Shown: one piece after another, positions 9,972-18,345 of the stretch | How positions within the stretch are numbered: the stretch's first letter is position 1 | Layout of the letters: each line of letters starts with the position of its first letter | NCBI GenBank assembly: GCA_964612855.1 | Contig: CAZTDR010000013.1 | Span: forward strand, 1 to 44,038 | Origin: DATIJJ01 sp964612855 | GTDB taxonomy: Bacteria; Pseudomonadota; Gammaproteobacteria; DSM-16500 | Direction: 5' to 3' | DNA length: 44,038 nt | The notes under the pieces: model-generated | The model's input: only the letters and a program-made list of their open reading frames with translations | The model's database searches: none | What the model was told of the DNA's origin: nothing | Translations under genes and position numbers: made by a program

Positions 9972-10157
9972 ATGAATAGATCTACTTGCTCGGAAGAGCA
10001 AAAAATGCGCAGCTTGTTGGAGCAAATTAAAGCTCTCCCAGAATCGAGCAAAAACATGGGAATATTGGAAGATATCGTAAAAGAGCTAGCCTTATATACA
10101 GAAACAGAGCAGGCAACTTTTACCAATCAAATTAGAATTGTTCAGGGTAAAGAATAA
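9972..10157 (+). CDS. Small hypothetical protein, 61 aa
   Basis: A good ribosome-binding site (aaaaggaatataaa) precedes the ATG. The product is a soluble, mostly helical peptide with two cysteine-free helices (SLLEQIKAL, ILEDIVKELALYTE). It stands alone, converging on the next minus-strand gene 33 bp downstream. The 209-bp upstream region is very AT-rich and could hold its promoter. No family recognised. Confidence 0.5.
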   Translation: MNRSTCSEEQKMRSLLEQIKALPESSKNMGILEDIVKELALYTETEQATFTNQIRIVQGKE

Positions 10158-10190
10158 ATTGCCTTTTTGTTATTTGGTTCATATCCTATT

Positions 10191-11198
10191 TTAATAAAGT
10201 GGCAGATCGACATTCTTCAAATAAGGACAAGCCTGACCTGCGGCAGGTTTTCTGACGCCAGGATGCACGCAATCAACCAGCAAAGTTAATATTTCCATGA
10301 CATAATCGGAACCGCAGCAGAGATTATTAAACAAACCATCTGAATTGATTGCCGCATCACGATTACTCAGCAGTACCAACCTGCCTGGGTTAATTTGATA
10401 AGAAAGCACGCCGCCCAAATCCGTTTGGCGCGCAGCCACACGAAACATGCTTTTCGCAGGCACCTTATTTTGAATAAGGAAACTTGCCGGCGACCACTTA
10501 CCGGCAGCTAGCATAGCCTTAAACTCTGGCTTATGAATCTCCATTCGCAGTTTTTTAACTCCCTTCCATAGGGTACTGCCTGAAGCAAAGGTATGATGAT
10601 AAAGTAATATGTTATTATCCACAGCGGCTTGGATGCATTTTCTAGCGGCTTCAAGTTTTTTTTGGTTAGGGAAAAAAAGATTTTTTAATGGATGCTTACG
10701 TGCGTCAGTAAATACATCTAACGCTTGTAAGACATTTGTATCAATTATGATTTTATCATTCCACTGGTGAAGCAATATTGTTATTAAATCCGCTCTTGCC
10801 TGGGTCTCAAGATCAGCATAATTATCAGCTATCATATAATGTAAAAGTGGCGAAGTGCTGGGGGACTTTGATTTTAGAATTTGTATAGCTTGTGCAGCTT
10901 TTTCTTTGGTTTCCTTTTGCAAAAGCTTACGACTTTCCGAAAAAGGGGAGCTTGATGGGTCTAAGTGAGGGAAGAAATTTTCCTCACGCTCCTCCTTATT
11001 CAAGATAAGAAACATAAATGATAATGCATTACGTATATTCCTTGGCAGAATGGGACGATCATCATGAGCATGCATTCCAAATGACAAATCGCCGGATTGC
11101 TCTGCTTGAAAAATATCAGCTTGGGTTTTTAAAATAACAGGAAACCCTGGGATAAAACGCGGTAAACTTTTTATAAAATTATAAAATTGTGTTTTCAA
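10191..11198 (-). CDS. Unknown protein with cytochrome P450 (CYP74-like) features in its C-terminal third
   Basis: 335 residues, divergently transcribed from the cyclooxygenase-like gene with a 241-bp shared intergenic region. Residues 253-290 follow the pattern seen after the P450 K-helix: FRVAARQTDLGG, then INPGRLVLLSNRDAAI. Next comes NNLCCGSDYV (291-300), whose C-x-G-x-D-(F/Y)-V matches the haem-thiolate motif of plant allene oxide synthases (CYP74); C294 would be the ligand. Against this, the protein is short for a P450 (usually 400-500), the ExxR motif is not visible (LIQN stands at its place), and only about 4 residues separate the F of the meander from the Cys. It may be a divergent or decaying P450, or an unrelated fold. 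The assignment leans on its place beside a fatty-acid dioxygenase-like gene. Confidence 0.35.
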   Translation of the reverse strand: MKTQFYNFIKSLPRFIPGFPVILKTQADIFQAEQSGDLSFGMHAHDDRPILPRNIRNALSFMFLILNKEEREENFFPHLDPSSSPFSESRKLLQKETKEKAAQAIQILKSKSPSTSPLLHYMIADNYADLETQARADLITILLHQWNDKIIIDTNVLQALDVFTDARKHPLKNLFFPNQKKLEAARKCIQAAVDNNILLYHHTFASGSTLWKGVKKLRMEIHKPEFKAMLAAGKWSPASFLIQNKVPAKSMFRVAARQTDLGGVLSYQINPGRLVLLSNRDAAINSDGLFNNLCCGSDYVMEILTLLVDCVHPGVRKPAAGQACPYLKNVDLPLY

Positions 11199-11439
11199 TG
11201 TCCTGTCCCTCGAATTTTATTTTTCCGTACCCTAGGCAAATCCACTTGTATTGCTTTATACTACAATTTACGCTTCATTTATGCAAATTGAACCCCTATC
11301 GTGGAGCAAACGCAGAAGCAGCTTTATACCACAACAAAATTTTCTAAGGCATGTTAATATAATTACAGCCCATGGAAAGGGCAAGCATGAGTAACCGGCC
11401 GGCCGCTCTATTAATTCAAAATGAAAGGAATTAAATATT

Positions 11440-13050
11440 ATGCCCCCCGTTAAACGTTCCCCTGACTTTCTAATCAAATTACGCATCAGGGTTATTCAAT
11501 TTATTCTTACCCACTTTAAAGGCCTGTGGTATGTGTTACTTCATACTCCAGTAATCAAAACCTGGACAGCGCGCGCGCTCTATAATCTATTGGGCAGCGA
11601 TGCTGATTTTCCATTTTTATATTCCACCAAATATCCTTACCCTACAGTCGATGCGATTGAAGATTACAGTTATTACTCAAGAATGCTACCGGAAAAACCG
11701 CGAGCGGCTGATTTTCAATATCCTCCGGTGGATGAGTTAGTTGAAGATCTTTTTATCCGAAAGGGAAAATCGAACCTTTCGCAAAAAACAGACAGAAACA
11801 GCAGCCTGCTGTTCGGTGGTTGGGCGCAATGGTTTGCGGCGGGATTTTTGCTAACCGACCCAGAGAATCCTGCTCGCTCTGGATTATTCCCTACGAGCAC
11901 GGCAAATCTTGATGCGACTTATGGCAATGATGAACATACACGTGATCTACTCCGAAGCCATTCAGGTGGAAAATTGAAGAGCCAAATACTCAACGGAGAA
12001 GAATATCCTCTTTATATTAAAGATATTCCAGAAATCAAACAGTCTCCTTTGTTTCAACGTTTTTTACAGAGAGCCGGTACGGCCTCTATGATTCATAACA
12101 CGAACAAACACATGGTTGACAGCGATTCTTTATTTGCCTTTGGTCAAATACAAATTAATGCGACGCCTGGTGCAGTCGCGTGGGGCATTATTTTCTTGCG
12201 CGAGCATAATCAAATTTGTGACGAATTACAAAAACGCTATCCTGCCTGGGATGATGAACGCTTGTATCACACAGCGCGCAATATCTGCACAATTATTTTA
12301 ACTAAAGTTGTGCTATGTGATTATATTGGTAGACATAATGCTCATCATTTAGCAATGGAGCTACCTTTCACTCCTGAAGTACTACGCGCAGGAAAGTGGT
12401 CGTTTGGTATCGCCAGAAGCTTGCCTATTGAGTGGAATCATCTTTATCGGTTTCATTCTTTTGTTCCAGATACGATGCAATTTGATGGCGAGGAAATATC
12501 TATCGCGACAGGTGTTTATAATCCATCATTTGTAGTAAAGCATGGTTTGAATAAAATCATTGATCAACTTTCTCGATCGCCCATTTGTCCTTTTGGCCCG
12601 CAAAATACACCCTTTTTTCTGTCTCAAGTTGAGAAGCAAACTATTGAAGAAGGACGACGACTGAATTTAGCACCCTATAATGATTACCGTGAAAGAATGG
12701 GATTTACTCGGGCAAAAAAATTCACTGATATCAATGCTGACCCCATTATTGCCAATGCGCTTCATAAACATTATAAAACCGTAGATGAAGTGGAATGGTA
12801 TGTCGGCATGATCGCTGAGCCTGTTCCTGCTAATCGGCTTTTCCCCCTCTTATTAAATCGCATGCTGTCTTCAGTAGCATTTAGCGTGATCTTATTGCAA
12901 CCATGGTTAGCGCCAAGTATTTGGCAAAACCGCAAAGAATTACTCACGCCATTTGGCAGCGAAAGATTAGATGCAACCACTATCGAGTCACTGCTGTACC
13001 GGCACGTTTCGAAAGAGACTCATGCTTCATTTTTTCTTCCTAAAAGCTAG
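11440..13050 (+). CDS. Prostaglandin H synthase (cyclooxygenase)-like haem dioxygenase
   Basis: 536 residues that align by eye with animal COX-1/COX-2 over nearly the full catalytic length, without the signal peptide and EGF domain. Residues 17-48 match the amphipathic membrane-binding helices (FILTHFKGLW). YYSRMLPEKP (78-87) matches the COX motif YYTRILP. YGNDEHTRDLL, GKLKSQILNGEEYP, FLREHNQICDEL and APYNDYRERMGF also match. Catalytic Tyr385 is kept as Y336 and the proximal haem His388 as H339 in EWNHLYRFH. The aspirin-site Ser530 is kept as S482 (VAFSV). The distal pair Gln203/His207 reads Q130/A134, so the distal His is lost; Arg120 and Tyr355 of the carboxylate site are also replaced. Peroxidase activity is therefore doubtful. 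A ribosome-binding site (aaagga) lies 10 nt before the ATG. The stop overlaps the next gene by one base. Likely monotopic on the inner membrane. Confidence 0.88.
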   Translation: MPPVKRSPDFLIKLRIRVIQFILTHFKGLWYVLLHTPVIKTWTARALYNLLGSDADFPFLYSTKYPYPTVDAIEDYSYYSRMLPEKPRAADFQYPPVDELVEDLFIRKGKSNLSQKTDRNSSLLFGGWAQWFAAGFLLTDPENPARSGLFPTSTANLDATYGNDEHTRDLLRSHSGGKLKSQILNGEEYPLYIKDIPEIKQSPLFQRFLQRAGTASMIHNTNKHMVDSDSLFAFGQIQINATPGAVAWGIIFLREHNQICDELQKRYPAWDDERLYHTARNICTIILTKVVLCDYIGRHNAHHLAMELPFTPEVLRAGKWSFGIARSLPIEWNHLYRFHSFVPDTMQFDGEEISIATGVYNPSFVVKHGLNKIIDQLSRSPICPFGPQNTPFFLSQVEKQTIEEGRRLNLAPYNDYRERMGFTRAKKFTDINADPIIANALHKHYKTVDEVEWYVGMIAEPVPANRLFPLLLNRMLSSVAFSVILLQPWLAPSIWQNRKELLTPFGSERLDATTIESLLYRHVSKETHASFFLPKS

Positions 13051-14780
13051 TGGATTTTAACATGGCCGCCTCTTTCTTTGATAGGATTAAAGTTATTTTA
13101 GCTTCTTATTTTCAATCCAAAAGCGAGCTGGCCATTTCAGCCAAAGAACAAGACTTAAAAAAAATTTCCGCACAATTACCGCTTGCTAAGGCGATCCCAA
13201 AAGACTTGCTAAAACAATTAGCCGGTAGCATGCAAGAATTTCCGCCTGACACCGTTATTTTTTCGCAAGGAGAAGAATCGAAAGAAGTTTATTTTGTTTT
13301 GGTCGGTAACGTAGAAATTTATTTCAAAGAAGAAAGCGTTAGCCAGCTCACAACTGTCATTGTCGGTCCAGATCAATTTTTTGGTGAGAGAGGTGTCTTG
13401 ACCCAATCAAGACGAGCAGGCACTGCCATTACCCGCGGTACTACAAAAATTTTAAAGATAAATGGACAAGTGTTTTATGACCTGTACTGGGCAGTGCCTG
13501 AGTTAAAAAAACATATTCAAACCATGCAGCGTATCTATAAAATTCCCCAGCATGGTTTAGTCAGCTCAACGCAAGAGTCTATTTTAAACTTGGATACTAT
13601 TGTCACTCATTATGTCATTGGTGAGCAAAAAATTTCTGCTTTTCATGCTGTAGAAAAAGATATATTTTATATTGAAAAAATAGGTATGCAGCACGTTGAT
13701 AAAGTGATCCGCTATCAAGATCAAGAAGATTCTACTTTATTACGCGAAATAAAAATCGCAGAAAATAAGATAGCCAGCCTTCTTTGTATCGGACCGTGGG
13801 ATCAGTTAGGACTGGCTTGCGGCAAGTTACTGGATAATCTTATGATTAAATCCTGCCAGCTAACCTTATTTGAAACCACTGGAGACATTGATGAGCAATT
13901 GCCCCTGCGCTCACCGCAAGAGATAATTTGTTATTGCATGAATTTGAGCTATGGGGCGATACAACAGGTTATTCAAAATGGAGTAAATAATTTTGAGCAG
14001 TTATCCGCGCGTACCGGCGTCGGCAGTGTGTGTGGAGCATGCGTATATAAAATTAATGAATTGTTGGGAAGCTCAGCCTTATCTCTCGCTTATATTGACC
14101 AAGTAATTCCTGTCAGTGCTGACACGCGTATTTATCGTTTTAAATTACATCAGCCCCAAATAATCTCTCTTCAACCGGGACAACATATTATTTTACAAGC
14201 TTATATCAAACAACAATGGGTGGAGCGGCCTTATACTTTGATCTCTCCGCCCGGCGCTGATTATTATGAAATAATTGTGAAATTAGAGAGCGCAGGATAT
14301 TTTTCAGAGTGGTTATTCAATAAGGCAAACAACCAAGCTTTATTTAGGATCTCAGCACCTCAAGGAAAATTTATTATTCATTTATCTGAAAAAACGCCTA
14401 CGGTTTTTTTTGCCGGAGGAATAGGCATTTCCCCGGCAGTCGCCGCCATGAGACATTTGCAGCATAGCAAAGCCAAGTTACATATTGATTACTCCGCTTA
14501 TACAGCGGACTCCTTTCTTTTTATTGATGAATTCCGACAAGCAATGCAGCAAAATTCCAATTTTAGTATTCACTTTCGTGAAACGAATAAAGAAGGTATA
14601 TTAACTGATATAACTATCACTGAAATTATTAATGATTTTCCTGATGCTAATTTTTTTGTTTGCGGTCATAAAGAATATGAAACAGCGATTGTTAAGATTT
14701 TAAAAGCAGCAGGTATTGTACCACATAAAATAAAGTACGAGATTTTTTTATATGCCAATCAATCTGAATTTAGAAGATAA
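13050..14780 (+). CDS. Cyclic-nucleotide-domain / BFD [2Fe-2S] / ferredoxin-NADP reductase-type electron-transfer fusion
   Basis: 576 residues. Residues ~50-150 are a cNMP/Crp-type beta-roll (FPPDTVIFSQGEESKEVYFV, GPDQFFGERG). Residues ~175-285 resemble the small domain that precedes BFD domains in NirB-like proteins. Residues 291-340 are a BFD-type [2Fe-2S] domain with C294-x-C296 and C328-x2-C331. Residues ~345-576 are an FNR-type flavoprotein: RPYTLIS (393-399) binds the flavin, GGIGISP (456-462) and CGHKEYE (538-544) bind NAD(P)H. No C-terminal plant-type ferredoxin domain is present. The GTG start overlaps the upstream stop; an ATG 12 nt further on (13062) is an alternative. Tight coupling to the cyclooxygenase-like gene suggests it reduces that enzyme or its product, gated by a nucleotide ligand (inference). 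Confidence 0.85.
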   Translation: MDFNMAASFFDRIKVILASYFQSKSELAISAKEQDLKKISAQLPLAKAIPKDLLKQLAGSMQEFPPDTVIFSQGEESKEVYFVLVGNVEIYFKEESVSQLTTVIVGPDQFFGERGVLTQSRRAGTAITRGTTKILKINGQVFYDLYWAVPELKKHIQTMQRIYKIPQHGLVSSTQESILNLDTIVTHYVIGEQKISAFHAVEKDIFYIEKIGMQHVDKVIRYQDQEDSTLLREIKIAENKIASLLCIGPWDQLGLACGKLLDNLMIKSCQLTLFETTGDIDEQLPLRSPQEIICYCMNLSYGAIQQVIQNGVNNFEQLSARTGVGSVCGACVYKINELLGSSALSLAYIDQVIPVSADTRIYRFKLHQPQIISLQPGQHIILQAYIKQQWVERPYTLISPPGADYYEIIVKLESAGYFSEWLFNKANNQALFRISAPQGKFIIHLSEKTPTVFFAGGIGISPAVAAMRHLQHSKAKLHIDYSAYTADSFLFIDEFRQAMQQNSNFSIHFRETNKEGILTDITITEIINDFPDANFFVCGHKEYETAIVKILKAAGIVPHKIKYEIFLYANQSEFRR

Positions 14781-14783
14781 CAC

Positions 14784-15539
14784 ATGAATTTACTTATTTA
14801 TGCAGTCGGATTTTTACTTTTTCTTTTGATAACTTATCAAATGGTTCGCCGCAGTCAAGTTATCGGGTGGATAGTATTTTTAATATGTCCTTTTTTATTG
14901 CTGCCATTCGCTATACAACAAAACTCTAGTTCATTTGTCTGGATAAAAGTTTACTCTGTTTGCCTGGGAGCATCATGGTTGCTTGCTTGTCGCTATACCT
15001 CGCTTGCTAAAAATAAATGGGCATTATGGCTATTATGGTGGGGATTTGCGTTCAATCTTATAGAAGCCGTGGTGGAAGCCTTATTCAGTGGGGATATCTT
15101 AAATTATGTTAATTCGCTAGCCGGTATTTTATTATTTTTTACTTTACCTTTACCTAAAGAAATTCAGATTGATACTAGCAACGACCGGCGAGACTTGCTT
15201 TGGAATACACCCATGATGTGGATCATTGGATATAGCATCTGGAACTGGACGTTTCTTTATATTACCTGGCCTGAGTTTGGCCTTCGTCACTTGGTTATAC
15301 TTTCAGCCTCACTCTTGTTGAGCCTCAGAAATAATAAATTGTGGATACAGTCTAGAGCATTTGTTTTAGGAATTTATTTACTAATTCATTTTTCCTATGA
15401 TTCCTTACTGCAGCCACTTAACCTGCCCACTGTCTATTATTTCCCGTTAGCCCTGGCTATGGCAGGCGCGAGTCTCATATGGATGACGATATATTGCATT
15501 ACCTCGCGCCCCCGATTCCTAAGGTATTTTTCTAAGTGA
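14784..15539 (+). CDS. Integral membrane protein, third gene of the cyclooxygenase-like operon
   Basis: 251 residues, 3 nt after the reductase stop. About eight hydrophobic segments fill the sequence, with short loops and Trp-rich motifs (ALWLLWWGFAFNLIEAVVE, GYSIWNWTFLYITWP). The first helix begins right at the N-terminus and could act as an uncleaved signal anchor. From memory it resembles DUF5692-type membrane proteins; this is unverified and the function of that family is not known to me. Position suggests a role in anchoring the oxygenase and reductase, in quinone/haem electron transfer, or in moving the lipid substrate or product. None of these is shown by the sequence. Confidence 0.75.
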   Translation: MNLLIYAVGFLLFLLITYQMVRRSQVIGWIVFLICPFLLLPFAIQQNSSSFVWIKVYSVCLGASWLLACRYTSLAKNKWALWLLWWGFAFNLIEAVVEALFSGDILNYVNSLAGILLFFTLPLPKEIQIDTSNDRRDLLWNTPMMWIIGYSIWNWTFLYITWPEFGLRHLVILSASLLLSLRNNKLWIQSRAFVLGIYLLIHFSYDSLLQPLNLPTVYYFPLALAMAGASLIWMTIYCITSRPRFLRYFSK

Positions 15540-15602
15540 GGACGGAAAGTCTGTAAGAGCAAAATCCTATAATGTAGTTCTTTCAACACAGATAAATTAA
15601 CT

Positions 15603-15830
15603 GTGTCCAAGATTGTTTTTCTCGCTAATATGATTGATAAAAATGGAAAAATTAAACAAGTAGAGCTTGTTCCCCCGTATCTACGTTTTTTCAAAGGTAT
15701 ACCGCCTTTTGGCGAAAAACGAACGCATCATGTGCATGTTGCTGATGTCACTCATCCCAAAAATATAGAAGAATATCTTCTATGCCGGGCAAACGAATCT
15801 GGCAGGAACGGGTTGACATTCTTAACTTAA
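15603..15830 (+). pseudogene. GrpB/UPF0157-family fragment
   Basis: A 75-codon frame carries FFKGIPPFGEKRTHHVHVADV followed by EEYLLCR, which matches the C-terminal half of GrpB-type nucleotidyltransferase-fold proteins. The N-terminal half of the family is missing, there is no convincing start (GTG only) and the expected FRDYLR end is lost. Probably a remnant. Confidence 0.5.
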
Positions 15831-15957
15831 ATTGATAGTAAATGCGACAACACGACTGATGACCGTCACATTAAATTGATTTACTACGAAGCTCGAAGCA
15901 GATAGTTTTTGATGCAACAGGAAGTCCTATTAATGCATTTTAGGAGCGTATGGAAAT

Positions 15958-16325
15958 GAAATTCCTCAAATTATCTGTATTCTTTATTCTTCTTCTTTGC
16001 CAATCATTTTCCATTTAGGCATCAACATAGCCCAGGTGGAAATGGATCTTCTTGGGCAACAGCTTTTAATAATTTACAAACTGCACTTAACAGTGCAGGT
16101 AATGGTGATCAAATAGGGTGGCACAAGGGACATATACTCCTAGCCTGGGATACAATGTCCTTACTGGTTCACACTACATACTGAAACCTTTAAAATACCT
16201 TCGGGTGTACAAGTCTACGGTGGATTTAACGGGACAGAAACTTCTTTGAGCCAACAAAATTTTAAAACTAATCTTATTATTCTTTCCGGAAATTTAGGCG
16301 CTGGTAATATTGTATTTAGCAATTC
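15958..16325 (+). pseudogene. Decayed beta-helix surface protein with signal peptide
   Basis: The ATG at 15958 opens a typical signal peptide (MKFLKLSVFFILLLCQSFS) that runs into a TAG. Reading across frameshifts gives GGNGSSWATAFNNLQTAL, SAGNGDQI, SLGYNVLTGSHY, GVQVYGGFNGTETSL and LIILSGNLGAGNI. This order is characteristic of secreted right-handed beta-helix / polymorphic outer-membrane-type proteins. At least two frameshifts and the loss of the 3' end make it non-functional. An IS256 remnant abuts its end. Confidence 0.6.
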
Positions 16326-16326
16326 G

Positions 16327-16560
16327 CGGTGTATCTAAGAAATGGAATATGCCAATACATTCATGGAAGAAGCACTAAATCATTTTGCAATTATGTTTGA
16401 AGATCGATTTCCTGAAAGATTGGCGACATAAATTTATAAAAAAATTTTGGCATGCGGAGGTTGATATGACAGTCTAGGCGAAAATTTGTTTGTGTAAATA
16501 CGAAAATTTTAAAAAAATCTCGGCTATTTACACACTTTAAAATTCACGCCCTATCGAAAG
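16327..16560 (+). mobile_element. IS256-family remnant: transposase C-terminus and right end
   Basis: Two frames joined by a frameshift encode KKWNMPIHSW and EALNHFAIMFEDRFPERLAT-stop (16331-16431), the typical C-terminus of IS256/Mutator transposases. About 95 bp further, tttacacactttaaaattca (16527-16546) resembles the inverted end seen at 20371-20395, so it is probably the IS right end. 16432-16656 holds no gene. Confidence 0.55.
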
Positions 16561-16656
16561 CGAATGAAATCTGGAAATGTCGTTACCCATCGCTCTGATT
16601 AACCGTGTGATTAATAAAGCATCATTTTTTAACCATTTTCATTTTTAATAAATTCA

Positions 16657-17667
16657 TTATTGTTTATAAGAAGAAAATTGGTTTTTTTGAATATACATCT
16701 CATTATCAGCTTTTTTAATTAGAGCAGGTAAGTTTTTTTGAGAACCACTTGCTATACCAAAAGAAAATCTTTGGGCAGGTGAAATATTATATTCTTCATG
16801 AGACAATTTTTCTTGTATCCACTCCACTTTTTTTGTAATATCATTTTTAGATAAATTCGGCATTATTAAAAGGAATTCATCGCCACCTGTACGAAATGCA
16901 ACATCATTGGAGTTACAGATTTTTTGCAAAAATTTTGCGATTTTTATTAAAACATCGTCGCCTGTTAAATGACCATAACTATCATTAATAATTTTAAATT
17001 TATCAACATCAACCCCTACCACAACTACCTGATTGTCCATATTAAGACTAGATTGACAATCAGTAATTAATTTTTCTAAATAACTACGATTATAAAGACC
17101 GGTAAGAGGATCATGCGTTGCAATCCAAACCAACCGCTCATATGCAATTGCATTAGTCAACGCAATTGCAGAAAAATCAGCAATTGTTTCCAATATTTTA
17201 AGTTCATTCTGAGTAAAATTGCGTCCTTCAAAAGTATTAATTAATTCAATTACACCTAATACTTCATTCTGAAAAATAATAGGTACGGCAATAAGAGATT
17301 TTGTTTTAAAACCAGATAATTTATCAATTTTTTGCAAAAAAAGAGGATTACTTTTTACATCTTCTACAAAAATAGATTTTCCACTTTCAGCAACTTTTCC
17401 TGCAATTCCTTCACCCATTTTTATGCGAACATTCTTTAATAATGCAAAATCAATACCTTTTGCTATCACAAAAAATAATTCGCGTGAATTTGCATCCAAC
17501 CGCAATAAACTCCAATTATGCGGCTGAAAAAATACCTCTATTTGTTGCATGATTGCTTGTGTAATTTTATCAATCTCAAGTGAACTTGTAAGTAATTTAG
17601 CAATACCAGTATAAAAATCTTGAATATTTTCTGAACTAAAATAGCTCTTGTTCGTATATTCCGTCAT
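16657..17667 (-). CDS. GAF-GGDEF diguanylate cyclase
   Basis: 336 residues. Residues ~15-170 form a GAF sensor domain (KMGEGIAGKVAESGKSIFVEDV, TKSLIAVPIIF, GVIELIN). Residues ~185-335 form a GGDEF domain with THDPLTGLYNR, VDVDKFKIINDSYGHLTGD and the intact signature R-T-GGDEF (251-255). It should make cyclic di-GMP from two GTP in the cytoplasm. The inhibitory I-site RxxD, five residues before GGDEF, reads NSND (242-245), so product inhibition is probably lost. No EAL domain and no membrane helix. It is the only clearly complete gene in a stretch of remnants. Similar AT-rich inverted sequences lie on either side (16489-16510 and 17739-17760, about 19 of 22 matching). Confidence 0.92.
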   Translation of the reverse strand: MTEYTNKSYFSSENIQDFYTGIAKLLTSSLEIDKITQAIMQQIEVFFQPHNWSLLRLDANSRELFFVIAKGIDFALLKNVRIKMGEGIAGKVAESGKSIFVEDVKSNPLFLQKIDKLSGFKTKSLIAVPIIFQNEVLGVIELINTFEGRNFTQNELKILETIADFSAIALTNAIAYERLVWIATHDPLTGLYNRSYLEKLITDCQSSLNMDNQVVVVGVDVDKFKIINDSYGHLTGDDVLIKIAKFLQKICNSNDVAFRTGGDEFLLIMPNLSKNDITKKVEWIQEKLSHEEYNISPAQRFSFGIASGSQKNLPALIKKADNEMYIQKNQFSSYKQ

Positions 17668-17764
17668 ACAAATTATCCTAATAAGTTGGCTAGCAAAAAT
17701 ACCTCAAAAAGTCTAGAAGCTATAAAGATAATTTACACAAATTTTTGTATTTATACAAATATAT

Positions 17765-17943
17765 TGACCTTCTCCCCAATAAATCAGACCACGACGGTTT
17801 AGGGAGTTATTTGCCATGAAAAAGCGATTTACCGAGCAACAAATTTCTTACGCGTTGAAACAAGCTGAGACCGGCACTTCTATCCAGGAGATCATTCGAA
17901 AAACGGGGGTTTCAGAAGCAACATTCTACAATTGGAAGAACGT
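17765..17943 (+). mobile_element. IS3-family left end with truncated orfA
   Basis: tgaccttctcccc (17765) resembles an IS3-family inverted end. Fifty-one nt further, after gggag, ATG 17816 opens MKKRFTEQQISYALKQAETG, then VSEATFYNWK, the HTH of IS3-group OrfA proteins (IS407-like). Homology stops after NWKN at about 17943, and the rest of the frame to 18091 is unrelated. No orfB follows. 17944-18112 holds nothing I recognise. Confidence 0.75.
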
Positions 17944-18112
17944 GGTATGGTGTCGTAACCCCCTAAGGAGCACCATTCCGAGAGCCAAACCATACGAAGT
18001 GAATCTATCCTGGAATTTAAATAATAATTTTGTCATCCTTCATTTCTTTCGATGTAAGCATGTTTTTGATTCGCCTTTGTTCGCACCTTGAAGTGTAATG
18101 GGCGTTTTAAAA

Positions 18113-18345
18113 GATAGCCATTTTCGACAGAGCCCACTCACCTACTGGTAAGGCAATCGCTTTTATCTCCGATGTGATTTCTTCACTTAGTAATGCATTT
18201 CTATACTTAACAGTCGACACTATATGATAGTGCATCTGATAGGCACAATGATTTGATTTTTTGGTTTCCGTTGCGCATTAGTTTAATTGAAAACCATTGG
18301 TTTTCAAAACTTTTTGACTAATGAGCCTGCGGCAAGCCGCAGGGT
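18113..18345 (-). mobile_element. IS200/IS605-family remnant (partial tnpA plus end hairpins)
   Basis: Read on the minus strand, 18255-18113 encodes HCAYQMHYHIVSTVKYRNAL, then EEITSEIKAIA, the N-terminus of a Y1 HUH transposase (IS200 type). It is cut after about 45 residues, before the catalytic Tyr. Upstream of it lie a palindrome (gaaaaccattggttttc, about 18290-18306) inside a longer cattagt...actaatg repeat, and a strong hairpin (cctgcggcaagccgcagg, about 18326-18343). Both fit the subterminal hairpins of this family. Confidence 0.65.

Noticed and set aside
11199..11439. Exact promoters of the divergent oxygenase and P450-like genes
   Set aside because: A TATACT box near 11256 is possible, but no -35 element at proper spacing could be supported on either strand.
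11268..11486. 72-codon minus-strand frame overlapping the oxygenase start
   Set aside because: Overlaps a strongly supported gene and the divergent promoter region; no ribosome-binding site or similarity.
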